From positions 61,487,523 to 61,551,522 of the forward strand of contig NC_077237.1 of assembly GCF_947179165.1 (NCBI RefSeq): 64,000 bases of DNA. Direction: 5' to 3'. Shown here piece by piece: positions 1 through 11,537 of this stretch; the first letter of the stretch is position 1, and every line of letters starts with the position of its first letter. A program made the position numbers and the translations under genes. The notes below the pieces were generated by a model. The model was not told the origin of the DNA and did no database searches. It saw only the letters and a program-made list of their open reading frames with translations. This DNA comes from Solanum dulcamara (taxonomy: Eukaryota > Streptophyta > Magnoliopsida > Solanales > Solanaceae).

Positions 1-139
1 ATGTTAAGTATGAGGTCTACATATTCTATGAAATTTTAAAATGTCCCTATGTTCATGATGGGTTGCTAGTCCTCTTTCAATGTCATTCCGATTCTAGTTG
101 AATCACATTCAAGGACGAATGTCACCAAGGGGGAGATAT
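1..139 (+). mobile_element. 3' non-coding tail and polypurine tract of a + strand Ty3/gypsy element
   Basis: This stretch precedes an LTR start and closely resembles the tail of the chromovirus at 17287-17533 (the phrases gggttgctagt and gaggacgaatgt occur in both). A purine run at 127-136 (aagggggaga), directly before the LTR, is the expected plus-strand primer. No coding sequence is visible, and the rest of the element lies outside the window. Confidence 0.75.
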
Positions 140-763
140 TGTAAGACCCCATAAGATGAAAAGACGAATGTAAGAAAAAAATTAAAAAGAGTTGGAACTG
201 CCTAGATCTACAGCCAGTCTACGACTCGTTTGAGTTATTACGGATCGTAAACTAGACTTATAGAGGTGAAGAAGATGATTGGAAATTTATCTAAGTCAAT
301 TGAGAGTCTTCTCTCTCAAATTCAAGTCTAATTTCAATCTAGGTATGTGTGGTTGATTCATGAGTCCCTTCCACTCATGGAGTCCAAAGTTTATCTCAAA
401 ATTCTCATGAAATCTCACTACTTTCAAACTTCATTTTTGATGAATTGTGTTGGATAGATTCAATTTTATATTTAATCATTAGTTATGATCATTATAAGTA
501 TGTTTCTAAATAAATTACATGATTTCAAGATGAATTATGAGTTCCCATGCATGAAGCTATTTTCTTTGGTGAATTATATAAATTATGATTATGGAGTCCA
601 ATGATTTCAAGGTATATTTGTGGTTTTCAATCGAAATGATTTCGTATATTAGTTTTACTCTAAATTCATGCAAGAGTTATGACCATTTATTATAAGTATG
701 TTTAAGATATGAATTTCATGCAAAGTTATGAAGATGGGTGACTTAAGGCCCTATGTGGTGACC
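140..763 (+). repeat. Truncated LTR of a Ty3/gypsy element (TGTAAGACCCC family)
   Basis: The LTR begins TGTAAGACCCC right after the polypurine tract and shares phrases with the LTRs at 17534 and 33339, for example the segment ending gtgacttaaggccctatgtggtgac. It stops near 763, where - strand pol sequence begins, so only about the first 620 bp remain. A short palindromic zone (acgactcgt, ttacggatcgtaa) lies 70-110 bp from the LTR start, as in its relatives. Confidence 0.7.
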
Positions 764-1330
764 TAGCCAAAAATCGCACTTACTTAACTTGGAAAATAGT
801 TGCTTGTCCCTAAATGTATTTAAAAAAATCCTCAAGTGACCCATATGATCCTCCTCATTTTGAGAGTAAATTAAGATGTTATTAATAAACACTACTACAA
901 ACATGTCCAAGTATGGCTTAAAAATACTATTCATCAAATCCATGAAGATAGCGGGAGCATTAGTCAACCCAAACGACATAACTAAACATTCAAAATGACC
1001 ATACCTTGTTTGTAATGCCTTTTTAGGAATATCACACTCCCCTACCTTTAGTTTATGATAACCGAAATGAAGATCAATCTCTGAAAAGTAACTTGCCCGT
1101 TGCAATTTGTCAAACAAATCATCGATCCTCAAAATTGGATACTTATTCTTTATGGTGACCTTATTCAAATTTTTGTAATATATACATATTCAAAGGGACC
1201 TATCTTTCTCCTAAAAAACAACACGGGATCACCCTATGGTGAAATACATGGTCTTATGAAACCCTTATCCAACAAATCCTTTAATTGTTTTTTCAACTCC
1301 TTAGGTTCTACTGGAGCCATACTTTAAGGA
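764..1330 (-). pseudogene. Reverse transcriptase fragment, Ty3/gypsy
   Basis: The - strand translates to the conserved gypsy RT core, including [33 protein letters not shown] and SKCDFW. The catalytic box, which reads FIDD in active relatives, is FINN here (878-889): both metal-binding aspartates have become asparagine, so the enzyme would be dead even if expressed. The N-terminal part (1169-1330, including GSPYG.. on the opposite strand) is frameshifted. The C-terminal end is cut at about 764, where a + strand LTR piece abuts, so RNase H and integrase are missing. It belongs with the protease and gag remnants at 1574-3073. Identification as gypsy RT is secure; clade assignment is inferred. 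Confidence 0.88.
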
Positions 1331-1573
1331 GGAATAGAAATAGGTTGGGTATCGTGAAGGAGATCTAAGCCAAAGTCAATTTCCCTTTCGGGGAAGAACA
1401 CCGGAGAAGTCATCGAGAAACTCATTTACTATAGGGACCAACTCAATAGTTGGAGCTTCAGAATCAACATTCCTAAATTGCACTATATGATAAATGCACC
1501 CTTTGGAAATCATTTTCTGGGCCTTAAGACATGAGATGAATCGGCCTTTAACCACCGAATCATTATACTTCCA

Positions 1574-2197
1574 TTAAAGAGTAGACTCATTAGGAAATTG
1601 AAACTTAACCCTACGGGTTCTACAATCAATGGATTCATAGGAGGCATATAACCAATCCATACCAAGAATAATTTCAAAATTCGTCATGTCAAATTTAACA
1701 AGATCACAAGGTATAAATTTATTCAAAACCAACATAGGACAATTTCTATAGACTCTCTTGGCTAGCACCGACTTATCAATGGGAGTATAAATTGAAAAAA
1801 GTTCTAACAAGTCTTCGAGGCACACATCAAATCGCATACCAAGGTAAGGAGTAAAAAAGGAAAGTTTCACCCAGATCAAGCAATGTATAAACATTGAAGT
1901 GAAATACTCGTAATATACCCAAAACCACATCGAGAGTCTTTTTGACCTCTTGCCTAGAATGATGGGCATAAAATCGGTTAATGCGTTGTCCACCTTTAGG
2001 TTAAGCTTTGGTACCTCTTTGCACTGGTCTGCTTGACGATGACCTTTTCCACCTTTGCTTGCAAGATGAGGACACTCAGATTGATTATGGCCCATCTTGC
2101 CAGATCCATAACAAGCACTCGTTCCCATAAAGCATTTCCCTCCATGATTCTTTCCACACTTTGCACACTTAGGAAATGAAGGGATACTAGCATTCAT
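1574..2197 (-). pseudogene. Gag zinc knuckle and aspartic protease remnant, Ty3/gypsy
   Basis: The 207-codon - strand frame begins inside the gag nucleocapsid. It has a CAKCGKNHGGKC motif, then a second knuckle in which the second cysteine is serine (CYGSGKMGHNQSEC). It runs on into the retropepsin region, recognised by GMRFDV, YRNCPM, DMTNFEIILGMDWL and CRTRRVKF. The active-site turn near 1865-1885 is out of frame with the rest: the DLG turn is readable only in another frame, so a small indel separates it. The order gag-protease-RT on the - strand is continuous with the RT fragment below 1330 and the gag above 2224. Confidence 0.82.
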
Positions 2198-2223
2198 ACC
2201 TCCTTCTTGAACCTTAGGTTATC

Positions 2224-3073
2224 TCACCCTATCCTTACCAAACTTCTTCTCCTAACCTTGGCCTCATTGAGAACGACGACTACCACCACCACCGGTCCTA
2301 CATTAAAGAACCCACATTCATACCGGGCCCTTATAGAATCCCTCATTCTCATCTCTTTGAGTTTATCTCCCTCAATTTGTTTAGCAAAAGTCATGAGCCT
2401 AGATATGTCCATTTTCTTCAAAAGCATGGTGGTAAGAAACTCCTTTCTAACCAAGTCGGACACCCCCGATATAAATTGGCTCATTCAGGCACATGGATGG
2501 GCAACCAATGAAGGAGCATACTTGGATAGCTTAGTAAACTTGAGGGAATAGTTCCCCATACCATATTTCCCTGCGTTAGATTGATGAACTCCATAACCTT
2601 TGCTTCCCTTAGCTCAAGAAGGGAAAAAGAGATCGAGGAAAGCATGTTTGAAGGCTTCCCAATCAATATTTCATTTATCAACTCTTATAACTTCCATTTT
2701 GTAAACAAAGATTTTGCCACACTCTTGAGTTGGTAAGCCACCAACTCCTCTTTCTCTTCTGAAGTCACCCCCATAATACTCACTATCTTATAGACCTCAT
2801 TAATGAATTCTTAGGGGTCCTCATCTACTTCTGAACCATGGAACTCGGGAGGGTTCATTCTTGCAAGTCCCTCATACTAGAGGCTGGAGTAGGAGAATTA
2901 AGAGGAACCACGACTCCTTGATTGACCACGACTTAGACTAGCATGGTAATAGCAGACTAGGACTCTACATTAGTCACTCGGTCGGGTAGGGGAAAATTAT
3001 ATTGATGAACCGGAGGAAATTAGTCCTCGTTAGCATTGAGCCCTCTTTCCATAAGCTCTCTTCTTAGGGACAT
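2224..3073 (-). pseudogene. Gag capsid remnant, Ty3/gypsy
   Basis: Several - strand frames make up a degenerate gypsy Gag. A start-like ATG lies at 3071-3073 (MSLRRELMERGLNANED), followed by capsid fragments with FHGS-like and LELREAKVMEFINLTQGNM, and then FISGVSDLV, LLKKMDISRLMTFAKQIE and KLKEMRMRDS. Stops and frameshifts break it at about 2484 and 2700-2890. Gag coats the RNA genome in virus-like particles. Here it is the 5' gene of the - strand element whose LTR starts at 3290. A run of valine codons (2268-2300 area) marks a CAC/ACC-rich stretch. Confidence 0.8.
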
Positions 3074-3271
3074 TTCTAAAAAAATGCAAATGAAAATCAT
3101 TAGGGAAAGAAATTCTTACAACATACTCTATTGCACGACATAGATCATGAAAGAAGTGAGAATTTCCTAAAATGTCTTATAGATCTTATTCATAGATGTG
3201 GCGTGCTTCATACCCATGAATAAGACTCTCTCGATGTGACATGTTGGACACCCAAGGACATATTAAACCTT

Positions 3272-3289
3272 GTGCTCTAATACTAAGTT
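3272..3289 (-). other. Primer-binding site, initiator Met-tRNA type
   Basis: The - strand reads TAGTATTAGAGC next to the LTR end. This matches the TGGTATCAGAGC complement of the initiator-Met tRNA 3' end except for two changes. Its position directly between the LTR (3290 upward) and gag fixes the element's orientation. Confidence 0.72.
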
Positions 3290-5399
3290 TGTCACGATCC
3301 GAACTAGGGCCTAGTCGTAACATAGAGATCATAATCCCAAAGGTATCCAACCAAGCCTATTGACATATAATAAGAATATATAAGGTAAATTAAAGTGGAA
3401 CATAGCATAATAAAGAGTCTAAACATGAATCATAAAGAGATAGTAAAGTTGATAACATAGACTCAATATCATTTTGTCCAACAAATCCCTCTACTAAACA
3501 AGAAGGAAGGGGACTAAGACATGTCACTATCTCACCCTCAAACATGAATGAAGTAAAAGTATTTCAAAATACCAAACACATAATGAGTACTTGATAGAGA
3601 AGGACTCACCAAAACTCCATCAATTGGAAGCTCAACTAGCCATGTGTACGAATATGATCCTCAACCCCTACATTATGGAAAAATGTAGGCAATAATATGC
3701 TCTAGTACATTTGAATATACTAAGTATGTGGGCATGACATGCAATATAAATCACAAGATGCAAGGATAAAATGGCATGCATGACAAAAAGGATAAGTAAA
3801 ATCATGAGAAAATCATTATGATCAAAGCATGTAAAAGATATAGTTGAAGTCATAGGAGAGCATAATAAGAGTATACACATGTGGAATAGGAACCATAACT
3901 GAAAATAAGACCATGCGAGATATAACATGGAATCCCAAAGTCTCCTCATACAATGTAAAAAAGGGAATCTACTTGCCAAGGTAGACTCTACCCCGCTAGG
4001 CGGGTCATGTACATTCTCTATATGAGGATCCCTTAAATAGGCTAAAAAGGGAAATCCTACGCTGGCATGTAGTTATGAGATAAGAGACTTTATATAAAGA
4101 TCTCGTAAGTCAAGCCTCCACCTCGATTCATCATTCGGTGCTATGTCAAATCCAATGACATACATATCATAGTGATCATACTTAACATATATCATAACTT
4201 GTTCATAAACTTCATGATTCATAGATTAACTCATTTTCATGTCATGCTTGTTATGTGAGTATAAACCTTTATACATCACAATATCAAACTTACATAATTC
4301 ATATCATTAGGTTCATTTGTCACCAACATGGGCCCTAAGTTACCTTTTCCATAACTTGCATGAAATTCATAATTTGATCATAATTAAAATTCATAATCAT
4401 AATTCATACTTGAAATTTAAGGTAAAACTTTCATACATAGATAGTTCAATTGAAAACCTTAAAGATCTGATTTAAAACATGCATGATCATTCTATTCTTA
4501 TCAGCCAATACACAATTCATGAAAATAACATCCATTAGATAGGTAATTTACTCAAACATCATAGAATTCATCATAAGTAAGGAAACCCAATACATAGTCA
4601 TTGAAATTAGGGCTTTGGAATCAAAATACATGAAAACAAATTGAGAAGAACCTTGGACTCTATGGGTGTGAGGGAATCATGAATGAATCCAAACATACCT
4701 TGAATAAATTAGAACTTGAAATTTAGAAGGGAGACTTGTTCTTGAAGAAACTTTAACCAAAGCTTGATGAAGATGATGAACTCTTGAGGAACCTTGAGAG
4801 AGAATTCTTAAAATTTTCTTGGGAGTTAATGAGAGAGAACTAATAGACTTAGGAGTATTTAGGACAAATTTTGTAATAAATCTAGTCCCAGAAATGTCCA
4901 TGTACATTAATAGAATATAGGGAAAAGACCAAACAACCCAGGAACATGAGGACTCTCCAATAGTACAATATTAGTACTCTACAAGGGCACTCTACGATTC
5001 ATAGACGTGGGGATGAGTCAAAACAATGACTCATCATACAGGTCCTCAAAAATTTTGAAAGTTGAGGTCTCTAATCTTCCTCTATGACTCGTTCTTAAGT
5101 CTACAACGCATAATCTCTATTCGTCCTGCTAGTCCTTAGAACTTGCATATTCAAGCCTCTAAAGTTTTGGTATGACTCAATTTTATGACTCATCATTTGG
5201 TCTGCGACTCATCCTGCAGAGTCGTAGGACCTCTCCTGCACCTTAGTCTGGAACAAGCCTAAGGCTTCCCTCTACGACTCATCCCTACAAGTTGTAGAAA
5301 GTATTATGAGTCATAGGAAGACCCGTTAATCAGAAGCTAGTCCTTGTTTTAGGAAATTATTTTCTTTGGTTCCTACTTTACGACTTCCGAGGTCTTACA
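3290..5399 (-). repeat. 5' LTR of the - strand gypsy element
   Basis: The LTR ends in CGTGACA at 3290 next to the PBS. It starts at 5399 with TGTAAGACCTCGG, giving about 2,110 bp with TG..CA ends. It contains stretches shared with the LTRs at 32011 and 14694 (casaacccc-type 3' region, gtacattctctat...cgctaggcgggtc) and a palindromic zone at about 4980-5340 with repeated tacgactc motifs. Short open frames inside it (for example around 3668-3979) look non-coding. Confidence 0.8.
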
Positions 5400-7743
5400 T
5401 TAAGCCTCAAAATACAGAATAAGACATAATATAGAATCCATGAACATCTATCATGCCTCTACTATTCAGGATGGGGAGGTAAGATAGTCTCCTTGTTCAC
5501 CCAATATAAAAGGTAAAATAAGACATAAACTCATAAGAAATAAATGTCTCATCCTCATAGCATGAGGACTCACCAATAGTACAATAGTGCTAACTCTAGC
5601 CACTAGCGGGAGGAAGATGAACATGATCGTCAGACCCTACATTATAATACAATACAGGAAAAAAAGTATATATTAGTACATGGAATTCACAAAGTATGTG
5701 AGAACATGCATGAAAAATAAGCATAGGACATAGTCAATATAAATCATGGGATGCAAGACTAATATCTTTGAAACATGAATGAATTCGTGAAATCATTAAA
5801 ACATTTAACTCATTGGTCAATGCATCAAAATATCATAATCATCATAAGAACTCATAACTTAACTTTACTTGTGTGGGATAGTACCTTTAACCGGCATGTA
5901 AGACCATAAGAGTTAATACATAGAATCTGATGACTTCCTCATAGGGACGGGGAAGGCTACCTTGCTAGGTCATTCTTTATTAATAACTGTTTAACTTTGC
6001 TATGTGGATCCACTAGCTTTTCCATATTGGCATCTTTAAACCTATATGGGAAACATAGTTTGGGACTAAATATTGCTACTAGGATTTCCTTGGGTAGCTA
6101 CAATGGCATACCGGACTGAACCCCACCTTAGAGTCCGGTCAGTGTTTAGTAACTATCCCAATGAAATATTATGAAAATGAAGTTATTAACATCATTAGAA
6201 AATATAATAATAATTATCAATCCATGTTTAAAAGATAACACTCATCTAGCTTCATCATCGTAAAATCATAAGATTAGCTCATCTATCATATAACTCATGA
6301 AATATAGGTATAGACCTTCCATCATTACATACCTTTGTTCAAAAAACATCTTTAGGGACTTAGATTTCCCAATCATTCACTTTCTTGGAACATCATAGAA
6401 TCATAATTTGAAACCTTTCATAAAGCATTCATACACAATCCGTTCGTAAGCTTTCAATGAATATAACTTAAAAATCATGATCATAGTTCATAAATCATAC
6501 TTGAAACTAGCATATAGTGTGGGTCATAGAAATTCATCTTAAAATCATGAAATATGATATGAGTTATGCATAATACATCTTATAACATTGAAATATATCA
6601 TAATTAAGAAGACTCATTGCAAATCATGAAATTAGGGCTTGTAAGAAGGAATCATAATAGAATTTGACAAGAAATCTTTAGTATTCCATGGGTGAAAGGT
6701 ACCCATGGATGAAATCCCACACACTTTGACCTTAGAATCCCTATGTGATAGAGAATTGGAGCTTGATCTTGAATAAATACCTAGAAATTGCTTGGTGAAG
6801 AAAAAGACTTTTAAGAGGAACCTTGGGAGAGAAGATTTGGTTTTATGGGAGTTAATGTGAGAACGAGAGGATTAAGGTTACTTAGGTTAGGTAGTAGGTT
6901 GTAGGTAGAAATTTACTCCCAAAAACCATCCACATTAATTAATTAAATATAGAGAATAACCAATATAACCCTCATTAAACTGATTTCAGGCACTTGAATG
7001 GGACTTCACCATGACCCGTGAAGGCCAATACGGTTTGTGATAATGGACTTCAAATTTTGGAAAAGGGGTTGTAAAGAAATTCCCACCATGAGACAAACCA
7101 TGGTCCATAAAGAGAACTATGTTCCGTGGTGGTCATCTATGTTTCTGCACTTAGGCTAAAATCTGGGGGTCTAGGGGAGGTGTCCATAACGAAGGGCACC
7201 ACTACTTTTGGTTCCCACCACGGCAGGTAGAAATTTACTCCCAAAAACCATCCACATTAATCAATTAAATATAGGGAATGACCAATATAACCCTCATTAA
7301 ACTGATTTTTGGCACTTGAATGGGACCTCACCACAACCCGTGAAGGCCAATATGGTTTGTTGTGATGGACTTCAAATTTTGGAAAAGGGGTTGTAAAGAA
7401 GTTCCCACCACGAGACAAACCATGGTCCATAAAGGGAACTAGGTTCCATAGTGGTCATCTATGGTTCTGGACTTAGGCTAAAATCTGAGGGTCTAGGGGA
7501 AGTGTCCACAATGAATGGAACTACGGCTTTTTGTTCCCACCATTGCAGGTGGTCCCTATTGTGGAACCTTCCCTGTAGAGTCTGAGTTTCTGAATCTCTA
7601 CCACAGCAATACCCCATAAACCTTGGTGAGGGATATGACCCGTGATGGACTTCGTGGTCATCACCTTGTGCCAAAAATAGAGTTTACTCTTCGGAATATC
7701 TTTTGAACATCATTTTCTAACTTTCCAACTTTCGGGGTTTACA
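5400..7743 (-). repeat. Older truncated LTR, - strand, enlarged by a 322-bp duplication
   Basis: Read on the - strand, this LTR starts at 7743 with TGTAAACCCCGAAAGTTGG, a mutated form of the TGTACGACCCCGAAAGTTGG start seen at 20957. Its downstream part matches 19654-20100 (cataatgtagggt, gctagtggctagag, gtgagtcctca). The 3' end is missing at 5400, where the LTR ending at 5399 begins, so the younger element probably inserted into it. It holds the tandem duplication 6904-7547. Confidence 0.7.
6904..7547. repeat. 322-bp tandem duplication inside an LTR
   Basis: The unit starting ggtagaaatttactccc at 6904 is repeated from 7226, an offset of 322 bp. Both end near ttcccacca...gcaggt (7223-7228 and 7545-7550). 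The copies differ at scattered sites, so the duplication is not very recent. It lies across the LTR's palindromic ccaccacgg / ccatggtcc zone. Confidence 0.9.
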
Positions 7744-8496
7744 CGAATTAACCACGATGGCTTCCATGATTTAGTCACTTCATTGAAGTGTGGCTTTGCT
7801 ATGAATGTCTTGCCATATGATTTAGTCACTTCATTGAAATGTGGCTTTTATATGAATGTCTAGCCATGAATTAGATGTTTTTGATTAAGTGTCTCTTATA
7901 GATTGGCTATGCTATGAGATCATGACATTTAAGGAGCTACTCTTATGAATATGCATATTTTACATTGTGATTTGTATATAGAACCGAGAGTACTAGTGAT
8001 GATTACCCTTGTTCTATAATAATATGCCACCATAGGTTAAAAGAAGAGCAGAGGCGAGTACCCAATATCAAAGGCTAAAGGCGAGTACCCACTCTAAGAA
8101 CTAGAGACGAGTACCCTGTTCTCATGATGATAATGCCTCTATATCTTGGAAAGATATATTGGGCCCTTATTGATGGGGAAATACATCAAACTCAATGTTA
8201 TATCTCATATGATTATATGTCGGTTGATGTTCTATCACACCAAAAGGTCACAATAGGACTATACTAGGTTTCAAGTATGACTCCTGTTATGACTGATATT
8301 TTCTCACTATGTCAAACAGACAAAGGATTTTCTTACAGGTTTGGATTGACCATGCGTTACATTTCACATCATGTTTTAAAGGTCCTATCCCACACTAAGG
8401 TATATGAAAAGGTATAAGTTCTTATGATGATGTTTTGATGCATTAATCACATGATTATGATGTTTAAATGTTTTTATGGTTTTACTCATGGTTTTA
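7744..8496 (+). repeat. Left part of an old + strand LTR
   Basis: This segment resembles the middle of the LTRs at 20957 and 38421: tctcttat..attg.ctatg, atgccaccatagg, repeated gagtaccc units (8050-8110), and a gttatatctcatatg...tcggttgatg...tctatcacacc phrase. A 51-bp tandem duplication (gatttagtcacttcattgaa at 7768 and 7819) lies at its left end. It stops at 8496 against chromovirus pol. The sequence at 19654-20133 could be the other half of the same LTR, split by the insertion. Confidence 0.55.
7768..7869. repeat. 51-bp tandem duplication
   Basis: gatttagtcacttcattgaa occurs at 7768 and again at 7819, with the rest of the 51-bp unit also repeated apart from a few substitutions. Confidence 0.85.
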
Positions 8497-8515
8497 TGTC
8501 ACGAGCTGACCTAGC

Positions 8516-9180
8516 ATATCCCTAAGGGGTGCTCTAATTTTGTTTGTTAGAAAAAGGGATGGTTTGCCTCATATGTATATTGACTACAAAAAATTGAACA
8601 AAGTAACCATCAGAAATAAATATCCAATTTCGAGAATAGATGATTTGTTCAACCAGTTAGAAGGGGCAAGTTATTTTTCTAAGATTGACCTCCTTTCTGA
8701 TTATCACCAATAAGGGTGAGGGAGTGTGATATTCCCAAGATGGAATTTACAAAAAGGTATGACCATTATGAGTTGTTAGTTATGTCATTTAGATTGACCA
8801 ATGCCCCGACGGTATTCATGGACTTGATGAATAGGGTGCTCAAATTATATTTAGACATATATGTAATTGTGTTTATTGATGAAATTTTGGTTTACTATCG
8901 GAATGAGGAGGAACATGCCAAACATTTGAGTATTGTTTTGCAAACTCTATAGAACAAGCAATTGTTTGCCAAATTCAATAAGTGTGAGTTTTGGGTAAGG
9001 TGGAGTTGCTTTTCTTGGTCACATTGTGTCAGGTGAAGGGATTATTGTTGTTCCTAAAAATATTGAGGCGGTTAAGAATTGGCCTAGACTATTGTCTCCT
9101 TTGGATAATAGGAGTTTCTAGGGCCTAGCCGGATATTATAGAAGGTTTGTGGAGGGGTTTTCCTCACTTTCTTCATCATT
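8516..9180 (+). pseudogene. Reverse transcriptase, gypsy chromovirus
   Basis: The frame from [12 protein letters not shown] through [42 protein letters not shown] and the catalytic box identifies gypsy RT. The box reads FIDE (8872-8883) instead of FIDD, a conservative loss of the second catalytic aspartate. A stop replaces the residue after DYHQ (8710-8713), a TAG ends the frame at 8950, and a frameshift near 8999 separates the thumb region ([22 protein letters not shown], visible in other frames). RT would copy the element RNA in virus-like particles; this copy cannot. RNase H follows directly. Confidence 0.88.
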
Positions 9181-9182
9181 GA

Positions 9183-9587
9183 CTAAGTTGACTCAAAATA
9201 AAGTGAAGTTTCAATGGTCGGAAGCTTGTGAAAAAAGTTTCCAAGAGTTGAAAAATCATCTACCGCTCCTATTTTGACACTACCGAAAGGGTCCGATGGT
9301 TTCATTGTGTATTGTGATGCTTCAAGGGTGTTCTTGGTTGTATCTTGATGCGACATGGTAAGGTTATATCCTATTCTTCTAGGAAACTTAAGGTGCATGA
9401 AAAGAACTATCCCACTCATGACTTGGAACTAATGGCTGTTGTGTTTGCTTTGAAGATTTGGAGACACTATCTTTATGGTGTCCATGTGGATATGTTCACT
9501 GATCAAAAGAGTTTACAATACATTTTTAAGAAAAAAGATTTTAACCTTCGGCAAATGAGATGGCTTAAATTATAGAAAGACTATAAT
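9183..9587 (+). pseudogene. RNase H domain, gypsy chromovirus
   Basis: Motifs characteristic of the gypsy RT-RNase H linker and RNase H are readable: the LTKLTQNKVKFQWSEACEKS region (9183-9240), then VYCDAS with a frameshift around 9330. The following frame reads [54 protein letters not shown] and [14 protein letters not shown] at 9573-9575 replaces an expected glutamate or leucine position just before the tether. Acidic residues at the [14 protein letters not shown] and FTDQKSL sites are present. Function would be removal of RNA from the hybrid during reverse transcription. Confidence 0.85.
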
Positions 9588-10389
9588 ATGAGTGTGTTGT
9601 ACCATCCGGGTAAAGCTAATGTTGTTACCGATGCACTAAGTATATTGTCCATGAGAAGTATTGTATATGTTGAAGAAGGTAAGAAGGAATTGGTTAAGGA
9701 TGTGCATATATTGCCTTATTTAGGACTCTGGTTGGCTAATTCCAATGATAGAGGTATTCTTGTTAAAAATGGTTTGGAATCATCTCTTGTAGCGGATGTC
9801 AAGCCTAAGCAAGATCATGATTCGGTATTGGTAGAATTAAAGAAATCGGTTGCCAAAATATCTATTGAGGCTTTCTCCCGAGAGGAAGATGGTGTGCTTC
9901 ATTATCAAGGCTGGTTTTGTGTGTCTAATGTTGACAGTGTGAGAGAATTTTTATTAGATGAGGCCTATAACTCATGGTATTCAATTCATCTGGGATCCAC
10001 CAAAATGTATCACAATTTAAGGGAAGTGTATTGGTGGAATATCATAAAGAAGGATATAGCGAAGTTCGTGGCTAAGTGTTCAAATTATCAACAAGTAAAG
10101 TTGAGCATTAAAAAGCGGCAGGTTTAGCCCATGACATAGAGATTCCTACTTGAAAGTGGGAAGATGTGAACATAGACTTTGTGACGTGTTTTCCCCTAAG
10201 AAACAATATGATTCCATTTGGGTTGTTTTGGATCAAATCACTAAGTCAGCTCATTTTCTATTGGTTAAGACTTTTTATGGTACCGAAGATTATGCTAAGT
10301 TGTATATCTGTCAATTGGTAAAAAATCATGGTGTTCCCTTGTCTATTATATCATATTGAGTTACTCAATTCACTTTGCATTTTTGGAAG
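9588..10389 (+). pseudogene. Integrase, N-terminal and core part, gypsy chromovirus
   Basis: The frame MSVLYHPGKANVVTDALS marks the RNase H/integrase junction. The HHCC zinc domain follows (9940-10100), but two ligands are altered: the first histidine is tyrosine (DEAYNSWYSIH) and the last cysteine is tyrosine (KCSNYQQV). After a stop at 10125-10127 the core continues with KKQYDSIWVVLDQITKSAHF and LVKNHGVPLSIIS. The expected second aspartate (SDRG in relatives) is lost in YXVTQFTLHFWK. The frame breaks at 10389, where a complete - strand retrotransposon is inserted, and resumes at 16456. Confidence 0.88.
10385..10389. repeat. Target-site duplication GGAAG, left copy
   Basis: GGAAG lies immediately left of the nested element's LTR end (TGTCACG at 10390). 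It is repeated at 16451-16455 immediately right of the other LTR. Five base pairs is the normal duplication length for Ty3/gypsy integrases, and the integrase coding sequence joins across it. Confidence 0.92.
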
Positions 10390-11377
10390 TGTCACGACCT
10401 GACCTAGGACCTAGTCATAACACGGCGATCAAAACCCTGGAGGGCTCCAACCAAGCCTCTTGTACATATCAGAAGCATACATAAGGTAAAATATAAAAGC
10501 GGAAACATCATAAGAGAGTCTAAGACATGTATAGAAATCTAAAAAAAATGTTTTATGACAACATAGACTCAAACATATGTCCAACTAGATGCCTCGAAAC
10601 ATTAGTATGGGCGGGCGTTAAGGCATTCCCCTAGCTCACCCTCAATATACAACATAAGCAAACGTTTTTTGAAAAGAAAGTAGTAAGTAACTTGAAATTA
10701 GTCCCCGGTCAATAAGGACTCACCACAACGCCTTCGATTAGAGGATGCCTACTAGTTATGTGAACGATAAGGATCTGTAAACTCAACCCCTACATTATGA
10801 GAAAATGTAGGCAAAAAGTATGCGTTAGTACATTGGAATGTACTAAGTATGAGGGAATGACATACAAAGTAAATCATAGAAATGCAAGGGTTAAGTAAAT
10901 CACATGATAAGATGGAATACATAAAGTCACAAGAAAATCATATTGACCAAAGTATTTAAAACATAATTTCAAGTCATAACATACTTAAGAAATCATACAT
11001 ATGTGGGATAGGAACCATAGCCGAGAATAAGACCATGCGAGCTATAACATAGAATCTGATGATAACCACATCGAGAAGGAGGAGGATACTTTGCCAAGGT
11101 ATCCTCCTAATCATGAACATGTGCTATTTGTGGATCCACTAGCTAGGCTATCAAGGCAACCTATGGTGGCACATAGTTTATGGGACATGAGGCTTCTACT
11201 AAGACTTTTTGTAAGGCCCCCACCTCAAGTCCAGTCGATGCTAAGTCAAATCCCATGGAATACATACATAACATAAGATCATCATATTATATGTCATAGT
11301 CATGTTTATAGTCATAGAGTAGCTCATTTTCATAACATACTTGTAATGTGAGAATTGTCCTTTCATCATTATGTTAC
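10390..11377 (-). repeat. 3' LTR of the nested element, truncated at its 5' side
   Basis: TGTCACGACCTGACCTAGG at 10390 is the complement of an LTR 3' end. The sequence runs parallel to 14694 onward but keeps about 400 bp (roughly 10540-10940) that the 5' LTR lacks. It ends near 11377, after gaattgtcctttcatcatta, where + strand integrase sequence begins, so its first third is missing. Confidence 0.85.
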
Positions 11378-11537
11378 CAAAGTCGGTTGTGTGTTCCAAA
11401 TGTTGATGGAATAAGAGAGTTGATATTGAATGAGGCCCATATTTCTTGGTATTCAATTCATCTGGGATCCACCAAGATGTATCGTGACTTGAGGGAAGTG
11501 TATTGGTGGAATGACATGAAAAAGGACATAGCAAAGT
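11378..11537 (+). pseudogene. Inverted integrase zinc-domain fragment
   Basis: About 160 bp reads on the + strand as the gypsy integrase HHCC region (LCVPNVDGIRELILNEAH, SWYSIHLGSTKMYRDLREVY, KKDIAKFVEYA). It sits between a - strand LTR and - strand RNase H, so it is inverted relative to the element around it. The first two zinc-binding histidines are present; the cysteine pair is lost at the breakpoint. It is either an internal inversion of the element's own integrase or a templated repair insertion. It is very similar to 9915-10065 of the host element, which keeps both options open. Confidence 0.82.

Noticed and set aside
3668..3979. A 103-codon - strand frame with hydrophobic stretches
   Set aside because: It sits wholly inside the LTR 3290-5399. 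Homologous parts of other LTRs do not keep it open.
8497..8516. A tiny - strand LTR end (tgtcacgagctgacctag)
   Set aside because: It resembles the LTR end at 10390 over about 18 bp only, too short to call a separate insertion, though it may be a scar.
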